Assembly (NCBI RefSeq): GCF_000711955.1 | Contig: NZ_JONR01000031.1 | Coordinates: 1 to 60,844, forward strand | DNA from: Nevskia soli DSM 19509 | Lineage (GTDB): Bacteria; Pseudomonadota; Gammaproteobacteria; Nevskiales; Nevskiaceae | Direction of reading: 5' to 3' | DNA length: 60,844 bases | Shown here: piece after piece, positions 24,550 to 33,490 of the stretch | Position numbering within the stretch: the stretch's first letter is position 1 | Layout of the letters: each line of letters opens with the position of its first letter | Notes under the pieces: model-generated | The model's input: the letters and a program-made list of their open reading frames with translations, nothing else | Told to the model about the DNA's origin: nothing | Databases searched by the model: none | Program-made: the position numbers and the translations under genes

Positions 24550-25053
24550 TCAGCGGGCCGGCTGCTCGCGTTTGCAGGCTGCCGGTGAGAACTTTTCCGA
24601 TGCCGGCCCACCGGTATCGATCGTCAGGGCGATCGTCACGCGGCTGTCGACACTGCACAGCGGCACGTAGCCGATGGCGCCGGGTGTCATCGATACGAAG
24701 CGCAGCACCGCTTCGATCGATTGAAGGACCGTGGGGGGCAACACGCCGTGGAAGTACAGCTCATTCCAATAGGCATCGAGCTGATCGGGAGGCATGCCCA
24801 GCACCGCTTGCGAGAAGCGTTGGCGCCGGGGATCGTCGGCCGGCAGGTTGATCGGCTCGATATGCTGCCCGTCCGGCCAGTACTGTTTCTTGCGGCGGTA
24901 GATCTCGGCCAACGCGGGCCGCCCTTCGATGCGATGGCGGGAGCCTTCCGCAACGACCACGGCCATGGGTTCGTCCGCGCCCCGGGCCGGCGTAGGCCCC
25001 AGGACATGCAGTCCGGCGATGGCCAGCAGAAGGACGCCGCGGGTGAGTTTCAT
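24550..25053 (-). CDS. Small PstS-like periplasmic binding-fold protein
   Basis: 167 residues with a signal peptide (MKLTRGVLLLAIAGLHVLG, cleavage near ARG-AD). The segments ALAEIYRRKKQYWPDGQ, RQRFSQAVLGMPPDQLDAYWNELYFHG and FVSMTPGAIGYV match the single-lobe proteins related to phosphate-binding PstS. They are shorter than true PstS and no ABC transporter is nearby. It starts six bases after the porin gene, so the two are one transcription unit. Confidence 0.7.
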   Translation of the reverse strand: MKLTRGVLLLAIAGLHVLGPTPARGADEPMAVVVAEGSRHRIEGRPALAEIYRRKKQYWPDGQHIEPINLPADDPRRQRFSQAVLGMPPDQLDAYWNELYFHGVLPPTVLQSIEAVLRFVSMTPGAIGYVPLCSVDSRVTIALTIDTGGPASEKFSPAACKREQPAR

Positions 25054-25058
25054 GGGCG

Positions 25059-26132
25059 CTAGAACAGCACCGCCACCGAGAGCTGGAAGCCTTCTTGCGC
25101 GTCGATCCGGTTATCGACCGCCTTGCTGTATTCCGATTTGAGGATCAGGGCGCGGTTCCATCGGTAATCCAGGCCGGCCAGCCAGAGGTTGACGCCCGGT
25201 TGTGCGCCGGACTCGCGGAAGTACTCATAGCGACCGACCGCGTACAGCTTGCCGCCCAGCGGGGCGACGCCCTGGATGAAGCCGCCTTTCTCGGCCGAAT
25301 TGTCGCCTTCGCTGGAGAAGCGCCAACCCAGTTCGGTCGAAACCTCGTATCCGCCCCGCGACCAGGTGGCATCCACGCCGACCAGGTTCTTGCGCTCGCC
25401 GCGTTCGTTGATCTGTTCGAAGTTGGCGAAGGAGATCCCCACCTGCAGGTAATCCTGGACCGGATAGGACAGGTGCGCGCCGTAGGCCTTGTTGAAGGTG
25501 TCCAGCCGGTGATTCGGGCGCAGCTCCTTGCCGATCGAACCGTACAGCGAATAATCCAGGCCGGCGCCGACCGAAGTCAGCGTGCCGTAGGCCATCGCAC
25601 CGGTGGCGTTGGTCGGGAAGGGTTCGAAGGTGATCAGCGGGCGCGACGTGGTCCAGACCAGGGGTGCCGCATGGATCAGGTTCCAGCGGCCCACGGGAGT
25701 CAGGAATTTCCCTACGCGAAAGTTGAGCGCGTCGGACTGGGTCCAGTCGGCGTACAGGCGTTCCAGGGCCAGGTAGGCTCCGTCCGACGACGTGCGCCGC
25801 TGCTGTACCGTCAGGGAATTTTCCAGCTCGGTTTCCGAAAACAGCTTCAATCGTTCCAGGGGCTGCCACCAGAGGAACAGGCTGAGACTGTTGACGTCCA
25901 GCGTCCACGGCCGGCCTTGCACCTTGTCCAGCGAGCTCGCGGCATAGCCGCCAAGGGTCAGGTCGGTGTCGGGCACCTGCCAGCCGTGGCCGAGCTGGTA
26001 GCCTGTATCATCGGCCGCCGCTTGATGCGCCGACAGCATCAGCAGTCCGGCCGCCGCGACGGCCGCACCGTGCCGCGCAGCGGATGGGCGCCGCGGCGTC
26101 CGCACTATCCGGTCGATCCGATTTCTGTTCAT
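25059..26132 (-). CDS. Outer-membrane porin-like protein
   Basis: 357 residues with a signal peptide (GAAVAAAGLLMLSAHQAAA). The mature part shows porin-type alternation (FLWWQPLERLKLFSETELEN; YLQVGISFANFEQI; YEVSTELGWRFSS) and ends in FQLSVAVLF with a terminal Phe. KFLTPVGRWNLIHAAPLVW resembles the conserved region of anion or phosphate-selective porins. Its start is eight bases from that of the divergent kinase; an internal GTG at 26105 is an alternative. Confidence 0.75.
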   Translation of the reverse strand: MNRNRIDRIVRTPRRPSAARHGAAVAAAGLLMLSAHQAAADDTGYQLGHGWQVPDTDLTLGGYAASSLDKVQGRPWTLDVNSLSLFLWWQPLERLKLFSETELENSLTVQQRRTSSDGAYLALERLYADWTQSDALNFRVGKFLTPVGRWNLIHAAPLVWTTSRPLITFEPFPTNATGAMAYGTLTSVGAGLDYSLYGSIGKELRPNHRLDTFNKAYGAHLSYPVQDYLQVGISFANFEQINERGERKNLVGVDATWSRGGYEVSTELGWRFSSEGDNSAEKGGFIQGVAPLGGKLYAVGRYEYFRESGAQPGVNLWLAGLDYRWNRALILKSEYSKAVDNRIDAQEGFQLSVAVLF

Positions 26133-26140
26133 ATATTCGC

Positions 26141-27901
26141 GTGACGATACGAAGAACCCTGCTGGGCGCTTTTCTGCTGGTCGGCATGACCCCCAGCGTT
26201 ATTCTGACTTATCTGTCCTATGTGCAGACGAGGGATGCCCTGCGCCATGAGGTCGAGACCAGCCTGGAGGCGCAGGCGGCGAGCGTGTCGGTCGATATCG
26301 ACCACCTCCTGTTCGAGCGCCTGCAGAACGCCCTGGGCTGGAATCGCCTGGATGTGATGCAGGACATCCGCATCAACGATGTCGACAAGCGGCTGTCGCA
26401 ATTCCTCGCCGAAGTGAAAGCCTCATATGGCGATATCTACCGCGAGCTTTACTGCGTCGATGCGAACGGCCGCATCGTCGCCAGCAGTGCGCCGCAACTG
26501 ATCGGCGGCATGGCTCCGCCGGTGCAGCCCTGGCTCGATGTCACCCTGTCGAACGGCTCGGTGGCGCTGGATGCGCTGCAACTCGACGCCTCCGGCGTTC
26601 ACCGCGTGCTGCCGCTGCGGATCGGTATCATCTCCGCTACCGACGGCGCCGGGATGGGCGAGCTGGTGCTGTTGTTCGACTGGCGCCAGATCGACCGCAT
26701 CCTCGACGGCATTTCGCGCAGCGGCCGCATGGCCGTGCTGCTCGACGGGACGCAGCGCGCCATCGACTCTTCGGAGGAACTGCGGCGGCAGGATGCCCTG
26801 AGCGAGGCTATCCCGCAGCGCTGGGATCTGCCGGCCGGCCAATCCGGTGCCATCACCCGTGAATATCCGCAGTTGAAAGGCCCCGCCATCCTCGGCTTCA
26901 GCCGCTCGCAGGACTCCGCGCGCTTCCCCGGATTGCGCTGGACGACCGTGGTGCTGCAGCCGAGCGCCACGGCCCTGGCGGTGGTGCAGCGCATGCGCTT
27001 CACCTTCAGCGCGCTGTTGCTGGCCACCTTGCTGCTTACCGCGATTTTCGCCGGTTTCGTCGCCCGGCAGATTGCGCAACCCATCGCGCGGCTGACCGAA
27101 TTCACCCGGCGTTTTTCCCGTGAGCAGAAGTTGCCGCCGGTTCCGGAGGGCCAGCGGGGCGAGGTCGGCGAGCTGACCGAGGCCTTCGTCAAGACCGTGC
27201 GCGAACTGGACCGTTCAAGGCAGGATTTCCTGCGGGCATCCCGATTGGCGGTGGCGGGCGAGATCGCCGCGGTAATGGCGCACGAGGTGCGCACGCCGCT
27301 GGGCATCCTGCGCTCCTCGGCGCAGGTCCTGCGGGAGGAACCCCACATCAGCGCCGAGGGCCGCGAACTGGTCGGCTTCATCGACAGCGAGACCGAGCGC
27401 ATCAACCGCCTGGTCACCAGCGTGCTCGACAGTGCCAAGCCCCATCCGCCGGTGCTGGGGCGGCATGACCTGGGCCTCATCGTCCATCGCTGTATCCTCA
27501 TGCTGGGACCGCAGGCGGAGAAGCGCGGGGTCTCGCTCGAGGAAGGCGGCGGGGGCGGGCTGCAGATCGATTGCGACGAGGAGCAGATGACCCAGGTGGT
27601 TCTCAATCTGTTGCTCAACGCGGTACAGATCCTGCCGTCCGGCGGGCGGGTGCGGGTGGAGTGCAGCGATCGGGGCGAGAACGTGCATATTCAGGTCGAG
27701 GACGACGGTCCCGGCATTTCCCCGGTGGAACGCGCCAACATCTTCGAACCCTTCATCAGCAAGCGTCCCGGCGGTCTCGGCCTGGGGCTCGCGGTGGTCA
27801 AGCAGATCGTGCTGGCGCATCACGGCGATATCGAGATCGGTGAGAGCCGCTGGGGCGGCGCCCTGTTTTCAATTCATCTACCCCGCAACGTGAAGCCATG
27901 A
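26141..27901 (+). CDS. Sensor histidine kinase, HAMP type
   Basis: 586 residues from the GTG at 26141. Two membrane helices (LLGAFLLVGMTPSVILTYL and LLLATLLLTAIFAGFV) flank a periplasmic sensor domain of about 260 residues. HAMP is followed by the dimerisation box AAVMAHEVRTPLGILRSS with the phospho-acceptor His, N box NLLLNAVQ, G1 DDGPGI and G2 GLGLGLAV. The architecture matches NtrB/ZraS-like kinases paired with sigma-54 activators. Its stop overlaps the response-regulator start by four bases. No ribosome-binding site is obvious, and the promoter must lie inside the divergent porin gene. Confidence 0.88.
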   Translation: MTIRRTLLGAFLLVGMTPSVILTYLSYVQTRDALRHEVETSLEAQAASVSVDIDHLLFERLQNALGWNRLDVMQDIRINDVDKRLSQFLAEVKASYGDIYRELYCVDANGRIVASSAPQLIGGMAPPVQPWLDVTLSNGSVALDALQLDASGVHRVLPLRIGIISATDGAGMGELVLLFDWRQIDRILDGISRSGRMAVLLDGTQRAIDSSEELRRQDALSEAIPQRWDLPAGQSGAITREYPQLKGPAILGFSRSQDSARFPGLRWTTVVLQPSATALAVVQRMRFTFSALLLATLLLTAIFAGFVARQIAQPIARLTEFTRRFSREQKLPPVPEGQRGEVGELTEAFVKTVRELDRSRQDFLRASRLAVAGEIAAVMAHEVRTPLGILRSSAQVLREEPHISAEGRELVGFIDSETERINRLVTSVLDSAKPHPPVLGRHDLGLIVHRCILMLGPQAEKRGVSLEEGGGGGLQIDCDEEQMTQVVLNLLLNAVQILPSGGRVRVECSDRGENVHIQVEDDGPGISPVERANIFEPFISKRPGGLGLGLAVVKQIVLAHHGDIEIGESRWGGALFSIHLPRNVKP

Positions 27902-29292
27902 GCGCCATACGACAGAAAATCCTGATCGTCGACGACGAGGAGAAAATGCGGCGTGTGCTGGAGATCATGCTGCAGCGCATGGGCCATCAGGTCGGCTCCG
28001 CGGAAAACGGCGAGGACGCCCTGCAAAAGCTGGAAGACGCCTCCTACGACCTGGTGATCAGCGATCTGCGCATGCCGGGTATCGACGGTGCCGAGCTGCT
28101 CGGGCGCCTGCGCGAAGCCGGCAACGACGTGCCGTTCATCATCGTCACCGCCCACGGCAGCATCGAGAGCGCCGTTGCGGCCATGAAGAACGGCGCCAAC
28201 GACTATCTCCTGCGCCCGTTCGACATAGAGACCCTGAAACTCGCCCTGGACCGTGTCTTCGCCACGCGGCGGATGCGGCAGCAGAACGATTTCCTGCGCG
28301 CCGAACTGGATCGGGGCTGGGGTGGCCTGATCGGCACCAGCCAGGTCATGCGCGAGGTCTACGAGAAGGTGCGGCTGGTGGCGCCCAACAAGACGGCCGT
28401 GCTGGTCACCGGCGAAACCGGCACCGGCAAGGAGCTGATCGCCCGCGCCATTCACCAGGCCTCGCCGCGCAACGAGCGCCTGTTCGTGGCGGTGAACTGC
28501 GCCGCGATTCCCGCCGAGATGATCGAGAGTGAGCTGTTCGGGTACGAGAAAGGCGCCTTCACCGGGGCGCACAAGGATCGCATCGGCCGTTTCGAACTGG
28601 CCAGCGGGGGGACGCTGTTCCTCGACGAGCTGACCGAGATGCCCATCGCCCTGCAATCCAAGCTGTTGCGGGTGCTGCAGGATCAGGTGATCGAACGCCT
28701 GGGCAGCAGCCATTCGATTCCGCTGGATCTGCGCGTGGTGGTCGCCACCAACCGCGACCCGCGCCGGGCGATCGCGGAAGGCCGGCTGCGCGAAGACCTC
28801 TATTACCGGATCAACGTTTTTTCCATCGAGCTCCCACCCCTGCGGCAGCGCCGCAGCGATATCGCTCCGCTCGCGCGCCATTTTGTCGACGAGTTCGTCC
28901 GCAGCGGGCTGGATCCCGGCGGCATCACGCCGGATGCTCTCGCCGCGCTCGAGCGTTACGACTGGCCGGGCAATGTCCGCGAACTGAGAAACGTGATCGA
29001 GCGCGCCGCGGTTCTTTGCCATGGCGCCATGATCGGCATAGGGCATCTGCCGGCGGAATGGACGCCCGGACCGGACTCCGCCCCGGGTTCCGCCCTTGAG
29101 TCCGCAGCGGATGCGGTCGACGTGACGGTGCGCGATCTCGATCTCAACCGGGCGGTCGACGCCGTGGAATCGCGACTGATCGCCGAGGCGCTGCGGCGGG
29201 CTGGGGGAAACAAGACGCGGGCAGCCACACTGCTGAATATCAGTGTGCGTTCGCTCTGGCACAAGCTCGGCAAATACGGCCTCGGGGATTGA
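27898..29292 (+). CDS. NtrC-family sigma-54-dependent response regulator
   Basis: 464 residues. The receiver domain (ILIVDDEEKMRRVL; phospho-acceptor Asp in LVISDLRMPG; Thr in IVTAHGS; Lys replaced by Arg in YLLRPFD) is followed by an AAA+ domain with Walker A GETGTGKE, GAFTGA, Walker B GTLFLDEL and RLREDLYYRI. The C-terminal Fis-type HTH is AEALRRAGGNKTRAATLLNIS. GAFTGA is the loop that contacts sigma-54, so this protein activates RpoN promoters. Two such sites lie on the opposite strand at 24361 and 20614. The usual receiver Lys appears as Arg in LLRPF. Confidence 0.92.
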   Translation: MSAIRQKILIVDDEEKMRRVLEIMLQRMGHQVGSAENGEDALQKLEDASYDLVISDLRMPGIDGAELLGRLREAGNDVPFIIVTAHGSIESAVAAMKNGANDYLLRPFDIETLKLALDRVFATRRMRQQNDFLRAELDRGWGGLIGTSQVMREVYEKVRLVAPNKTAVLVTGETGTGKELIARAIHQASPRNERLFVAVNCAAIPAEMIESELFGYEKGAFTGAHKDRIGRFELASGGTLFLDELTEMPIALQSKLLRVLQDQVIERLGSSHSIPLDLRVVVATNRDPRRAIAEGRLREDLYYRINVFSIELPPLRQRRSDIAPLARHFVDEFVRSGLDPGGITPDALAALERYDWPGNVRELRNVIERAAVLCHGAMIGIGHLPAEWTPGPDSAPGSALESAADAVDVTVRDLDLNRAVDAVESRLIAEALRRAGGNKTRAATLLNISVRSLWHKLGKYGLGD

Positions 29293-29375
29293 TTGCGAAA
29301 GCGCGGTCCGGCCGGTACTGCTGTTGCCGGAGTGGCCTTGTAGAAACGCCGCGGCCCGGTTGCGAGCCGGGGGAT

Positions 29376-29407
29376 CCGCCAGCGCATTCTTCCTGATGCG
29401 CTGGCGG
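29376..29407. terminator. 12-bp hairpin between convergent genes
   Basis: CCGCCAGCGCAT and its complement enclose eight bases, between the convergent response-regulator and TetR genes. It is probably a two-way terminator. Confidence 0.55.
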
Positions 29408-29431
29408 TCCTTCGCTACCCGATCGGGTGGG

Positions 29432-30061
29432 CTACTTCTTCTTGCCCGTCAGGGTGCCGCCGAGGAATACGCCGACGGCGTCATCCACCAGCTTGCCGAT
29501 CTCGCGCGTGCTCGGCGGCGGGGCGCCGGCGATGAGCTGGCGCAGCAGCTGCTCGCCGCTGAGCATGTCGAGGAACAGCCCGGCGAGGCGGCGCGGAGCG
29601 ACGGTGCGCATCCTGCCGGCCTTCTGCAGCTTGAGGAAATAGGCGGAGATGAAGTCGCGGGCGCTTTCCGGCCCGGCCTTGAACCAGCGCTTGCCGACGC
29701 TGGGGAAGCGGGTCGATTCGGAAATGACGATGCGATGCTGCCGCACCGAACGCTGCGAGAACTGGGCGCCGAGGAAGGCGCGGCCGATCTGTCGCAGGGC
29801 CGTTTCCGGATCCAGGCCGTCGAGGTCCATGTCGGCGAAGGAATGGACGATCTGCTGGCACAGCGCCTCCACCACCGCCGCGAACAATTCGGCTTTGCCC
29901 CCGAAGTGTTTGTAGACGTTGGTCTTGGTGCCGCCGGCCTTGGCCACGATGGAATCCACGCTGACGGCGTCATAGCCCTTGGCGAGGAACAGGTCGGTTG
30001 CGATTTTCAGGATTTCGGCGCGCTTGGCGTCCGAGCGGTTTTGTCTTGTAGTCGATGCCAT
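29432..30061 (-). CDS. TetR-family transcriptional regulator
   Basis: 209 residues. The HTH is EILKIATDLFLAKGYDAVSVDSI followed by AGGTKTNVYKHFGGKAELF. The C-terminal half resembles AefR/YcfQ-type members (FLGAQFSQRSVRQHRIVISES; RLAGLFLDMLSG). A perfect inverted repeat lies 32 bases upstream of its start. The MFS exporter upstream on the same strand is a plausible target. Confidence 0.88.
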   Translation of the reverse strand: MASTTRQNRSDAKRAEILKIATDLFLAKGYDAVSVDSIVAKAGGTKTNVYKHFGGKAELFAAVVEALCQQIVHSFADMDLDGLDPETALRQIGRAFLGAQFSQRSVRQHRIVISESTRFPSVGKRWFKAGPESARDFISAYFLKLQKAGRMRTVAPRRLAGLFLDMLSGEQLLRQLIAGAPPPSTREIGKLVDDAVGVFLGGTLTGKKK

Positions 30062-30092
30062 GTTGTTTTAGCCCTTTCGTTATGCACTTGTA

Positions 30093-30115
30093 TGGTGATA
30101 TGTCAGGTATCACCA
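30093..30115. promoter_or_regulatory. Probable TetR operator
   Basis: TGGTGATA and TATCACCA, perfect 8-base arms with a 7-base spacer, lie 32 bases before the TetR start codon, a usual place for autorepression. Confidence 0.55.
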
Positions 30116-30246
30116 CTGCTTTTTCAGCAATCATACCTATACGTGCAGCCGGCGCGGTACGCTACGCCGCATATGCGGTGGTTCGCCGTTGCCGTACGGT
30201 GTTGTACTGTATTGAAGGTTGCTTGCGGAACCCTTTCCGCAACGGC

Positions 30247-31632
30247 TCATACGGTTGTTCGACGCGGATGGATGCCCAGCCACGCCAGTACGGCGGCGAG
30301 CAGCAGCAGGACGCCGGAAGCCAGGGCGGCATGTCCCAGACCGGTGACGATGTGCTCCGCGCCGCCCCCCACCAATGCACCAAAAACAGCTACGCCGATG
30401 GCTCCGCCGGCCTGTCGTGCCGCATTGAGTACTGCCGAAGCGGTACCGGACCAGTGGCGTTCCACGCTGGCCAGGATCGCGGTGGTCATGGCCGGTACTG
30501 CAAGCCCCATGCCCGCCGGGATGAGCAGGAAGGCCGGCAGCATCGTCCACCAGGAACTGTGTGCGTCCAGCCGCAGCAGCAACAGGTAGCCGATGGCGCC
30601 GACGCAGGCGCCGAAGATCATCGGCGGCCGCGAGCCCAAACGTTCCACCACCCGCCCGGCGAGGACATTGGAAAAGAAGAAGCCGCCGGTCAGCGGCAGG
30701 TAGGCGAGGCCTGCCTGGAGGGCGCTGTAGCCATGCGCCTGTTGCAAGTACAGGGTCAGCGCGAACAGCATGCCGTAGTAGCTGAAGTTGAGCAGCACGC
30801 CGAATACCACGGCGGCGCTGAAATTGGGCATGCCGAAGAAGCGCAGCGGCAGCATCGGCGCGGCGGTGCGGGCCTCGTTCCAGATGAAGCCGGCGCCGGT
30901 CAGCAGTGTCGTCAAGAGGCCGCCCCACACCAGCGGATGCCCCAGGCCACGCGAACGGTACTCGATCACCGCCGCGGTGAGTCCGGTCAGGGCCAGGATC
31001 ACCAGCACCTGCCCCAACGGGTCGAGGCCGCGCTTGCCCGGGCTGGCCGGGGCTGGCTGCACGTAGTGCTGGGTCAGCCACATGCCCAGCGCGCACAGTG
31101 GCAGGTTGACCAGGAAGATGCTGCGCCAGCCCAGGCTGGCCATCAGCAGGCTGCCGATCACCGGGCCGGCGGCGATGGAGATGGCGCCGGAGGCGGTCCA
31201 CAAGCCCACGGCGCGGGCGCGCAGGCCGGACTCGTGCGCCGTGGCGTGGTTGAGCAGGGCCAGCGAGTTGGGCACCAGCAGCGCGGCGCCCAGGCCCTGC
31301 ACCGCGCGCGCGGCGATCAGGGTGGCGGCATCCGGTGCCAGGCCGCAGGCGGCGGAGGCGAGGGCGAAGACCAGGAAGCCGAGCTGGTAGGCCCGGCGCG
31401 AGCCGAAGCGGTCGCCGAGCACGCCGGCGGAGAGCAGCAGCACGGCGAAGGCCAGGGTGTAGGCGTCGACGATCCATTGCAGCGTATCCACGCCGCTGTG
31501 CAGTTCCTCGCCGATGCGCGGCAGGGCCACGTTGACGATGGTGACGTCGAGCTGCACCACCACGAAGCTGAAGCTGGTGGCGGTGACGATCCAGGCGAGC
31601 AGGGGGGAGAAGACACCGGGTTTGTCGTTCAT
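30247..31632 (-). CDS. DHA2-type MFS drug transporter
   Basis: 461 residues from the ATG at 31632 (MNDKPGVF). Fourteen hydrophobic helices are arranged as in EmrB/QacA transporters. LDVTIVNVALPRIGEEL at the first helix (motif D1), LGDRFGSRRAY (motif A) and the antiporter motif C region GLWTASGAISIAAGPVIGSLL are present. It should expel hydrophobic compounds using protons. The flanking TetR and LysR genes are candidate regulators. A hairpin with arms TTGCGGAA (30223-30242) follows its stop codon. Confidence 0.88.
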   Translation of the reverse strand: MNDKPGVFSPLLAWIVTATSFSFVVVQLDVTIVNVALPRIGEELHSGVDTLQWIVDAYTLAFAVLLLSAGVLGDRFGSRRAYQLGFLVFALASAACGLAPDAATLIAARAVQGLGAALLVPNSLALLNHATAHESGLRARAVGLWTASGAISIAAGPVIGSLLMASLGWRSIFLVNLPLCALGMWLTQHYVQPAPASPGKRGLDPLGQVLVILALTGLTAAVIEYRSRGLGHPLVWGGLLTTLLTGAGFIWNEARTAAPMLPLRFFGMPNFSAAVVFGVLLNFSYYGMLFALTLYLQQAHGYSALQAGLAYLPLTGGFFFSNVLAGRVVERLGSRPPMIFGACVGAIGYLLLLRLDAHSSWWTMLPAFLLIPAGMGLAVPAMTTAILASVERHWSGTASAVLNAARQAGGAIGVAVFGALVGGGAEHIVTGLGHAALASGVLLLLAAVLAWLGIHPRRTTV

Positions 31633-31772
31633 GCGCTCATGTTGATCGCGAGGCGGCAAGGATGATTCGCCGTGGGGCGAAGCGTCGCGGATTTTACCGG
31701 GGGTTTACGTTTGTGCCCCGGCATGCGGGGCCGGTTGCAGCCGAAGCAAGGGGAGTTGTGGCCCGGGTAGTG

Positions 31773-32687
31773 CTAGCCGACCACGCGATGCTTCTTCATC
31801 TCCGTCCGCACCAGCTTCATGAAGCCTTCCAGCGCCGGCGAAGGGCTGCGCTCGGGGTAGGCCAGGGCCATGCCGATGGACAGTTCGGCGCCTTCCTGCA
31901 AGGGGCGGAACACCACGCCGGTGCGGCGGGTGTTCTGCAGGGACGCGGGAATCAGGGCGAAGCCGCGGCCGGCGGCGATGAGGCCGAGCAGGATGTGGTG
32001 GTCCGGCGGCTGCGGTGCGTTGACCGGCTCGTAGCCGGCGTGTTCGAAATGGGCTTCCCAACGGTCGAACAGCAGCGGGTTCCACTGCCGCTCGAAACGG
32101 AACATGCGTTCGCCGCGCAGATCCGCCAGCGCGACGTGGCGCTTGCGCGCGGCTTTGCTGGCGGCGGGCAGGGCGGCCACCACCGGTTCCTCGCGCAGCA
32201 CTTCCAGGGTGACGCCCTCGGCGCGGATCGGCCAGCCGACGAAGGCGGCGTCCATGGCGCCGTTGCGGATGTCGCGGATCAGGCTGTTGGAATGCCGCGA
32301 CTTCACGCTCAGGCGCCAGCCCGGGAAGCGGTTGCGGAAGCCGTCGAAGACGTCGGGGATGGCGCTGCGGTCGAAGGCCGGGGTGTAGCCGAGCACGAAG
32401 TGGCCGCCGGCGCAGCCGCCCGCCGATTGGGCGGCCTTGATCGCTTTTTCCGCCTGGTCCAGGGTCTTGCGTGCGGCAGGCAGGAAGGCGGCGCCGGCGG
32501 GGGTGAGCTGGGTGCCGCTCTTGCCGCGGTCCAGCAGTTCCACCCCGAGCTCTTCCTCCAGTTGCCGGATCTGCCGGCTCAGCGGCGGTTGCGAGATATG
32601 CAGACGCTCTGCGGCGCCGCGGAAACTGTACTCTTCGGCCACCGCGACGAAATAGCGCAGATGACGCAGGTCGATATGGACTGTCAT
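31773..32687 (-). CDS. LysR-family transcriptional regulator
   Basis: 304 residues. The N-terminal HTH is LRHLRYFVAVAEEYSFRGAAERLHISQPPLSRQI, and the substrate-binding domain carries HFVLGYTPAFDRSAIPDVF. The closest pattern is the BenM/CatM-like group (FRGAAERLHISQPPLSRQI). It lies 140 bases upstream of the MFS gene on the same strand and diverges from a lipocalin gene; either may be its target. An inverted repeat spans its own start codon. Confidence 0.9.
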   Translation of the reverse strand: MTVHIDLRHLRYFVAVAEEYSFRGAAERLHISQPPLSRQIRQLEEELGVELLDRGKSGTQLTPAGAAFLPAARKTLDQAEKAIKAAQSAGGCAGGHFVLGYTPAFDRSAIPDVFDGFRNRFPGWRLSVKSRHSNSLIRDIRNGAMDAAFVGWPIRAEGVTLEVLREEPVVAALPAASKAARKRHVALADLRGERMFRFERQWNPLLFDRWEAHFEHAGYEPVNAPQPPDHHILLGLIAAGRGFALIPASLQNTRRTGVVFRPLQEGAELSIGMALAYPERSPSPALEGFMKLVRTEMKKHRVVG

Positions 32688-32700
32688 ACCGAAAAGGTAT
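32686..32700. promoter_or_regulatory. LysR-type box over the regulator's start codon
   Basis: ATACCGAAAAGGTAT is a T-N11-A inverted repeat that overlaps the LysR start codon. GAAAAAGGTAT repeats its right half at about 32704-32714. The placement suggests autorepression and control of the divergent lipocalin gene. Confidence 0.5.
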
Positions 32701-32785
32701 CACGAAAAAGGTATTGGCTGGGCTCCTGGGGCGGGAGTATCGTGCGCGACTTCCTCTCACGGACTCCGGTCCAAGGCGACCATCA

Positions 32786-33409
32786 ATGGACCAGTTGGTT
32801 CAGTCCAGAATCAGCGGTATGCGGCGCTTGTTGCGCGGCGGCATCGCGGTGTCGCTGGTCGCCGTGCTTGCGGCCTGCGCCAGCGGTTCGCCCCGCCCGG
32901 ATGCAGGCAAGCCGCTGACGGTGGCGCAGAACGTCGATGTGCAGAAGTTCGGCGGCCAGTGGTACCTGATCGCACACGTGCCCTATGCGGAGGAGCGCGA
33001 CGAGATGGACGCCTCCATCGACCTGCAGCCGCGCCTCGATGGCGGCTTCGACGAGGTGTACCACTATTTCGACGGTGGCCGCATGCAGAGCCTGGCCCTG
33101 CCGCGCAGCCGTTACACCGCGGTGGCCGGCAGCAACAATGCCAAGTGGGTCAGCCGCTCGCGCGCCCTCGAAAGCCATATGGACCTGGGTGTGCTGTATG
33201 TGGACCCGGACTATCGCTACGCCGTGGTCGGCGAGAGCAAGCGCGAGCGCGGCTGGATCTATTCGCGCGACCCGGTGATTGATCCGGCTACCTACCAGGT
33301 CCTGGTGGCGCGGCTCAACCAGCAGGGTTACGACGTGGCGCAGCTGCATCGTTTGACGCATTCGCAGGTCACCGTGGGCGAGGCACAGCCGGCTTCAGTG
33401 GTGCGCTGA
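32786..33409 (+). CDS. Lipocalin-family lipoprotein (Blc-like)
   Basis: 207 residues from the ATG at 32786; the ATG at 32819 (MRRLLRGG) would give a shorter, more typical lipoprotein signal. The lipobox is LAAC. The lipocalin signature G-x-W appears in KFGGQWYLIAHVPY, followed by strands such as DEVYHYFDGG and YRYAVVGESKRERGWIYSRDP. Bacterial lipocalins of this type sit in the outer membrane and bind lipids or heme. It diverges from the LysR gene. Confidence 0.85.
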   Translation: MDQLVQSRISGMRRLLRGGIAVSLVAVLAACASGSPRPDAGKPLTVAQNVDVQKFGGQWYLIAHVPYAEERDEMDASIDLQPRLDGGFDEVYHYFDGGRMQSLALPRSRYTAVAGSNNAKWVSRSRALESHMDLGVLYVDPDYRYAVVGESKRERGWIYSRDPVIDPATYQVLVARLNQQGYDVAQLHRLTHSQVTVGEAQPASVVR

Positions 33410-33490
33410 GTGCGAGCGGCGATTTGATGAAGGATTCGATTTAAGGATTTCACGGTTCCGCAATGGGCTTCCGGCCGCAATGGTCGGGGC

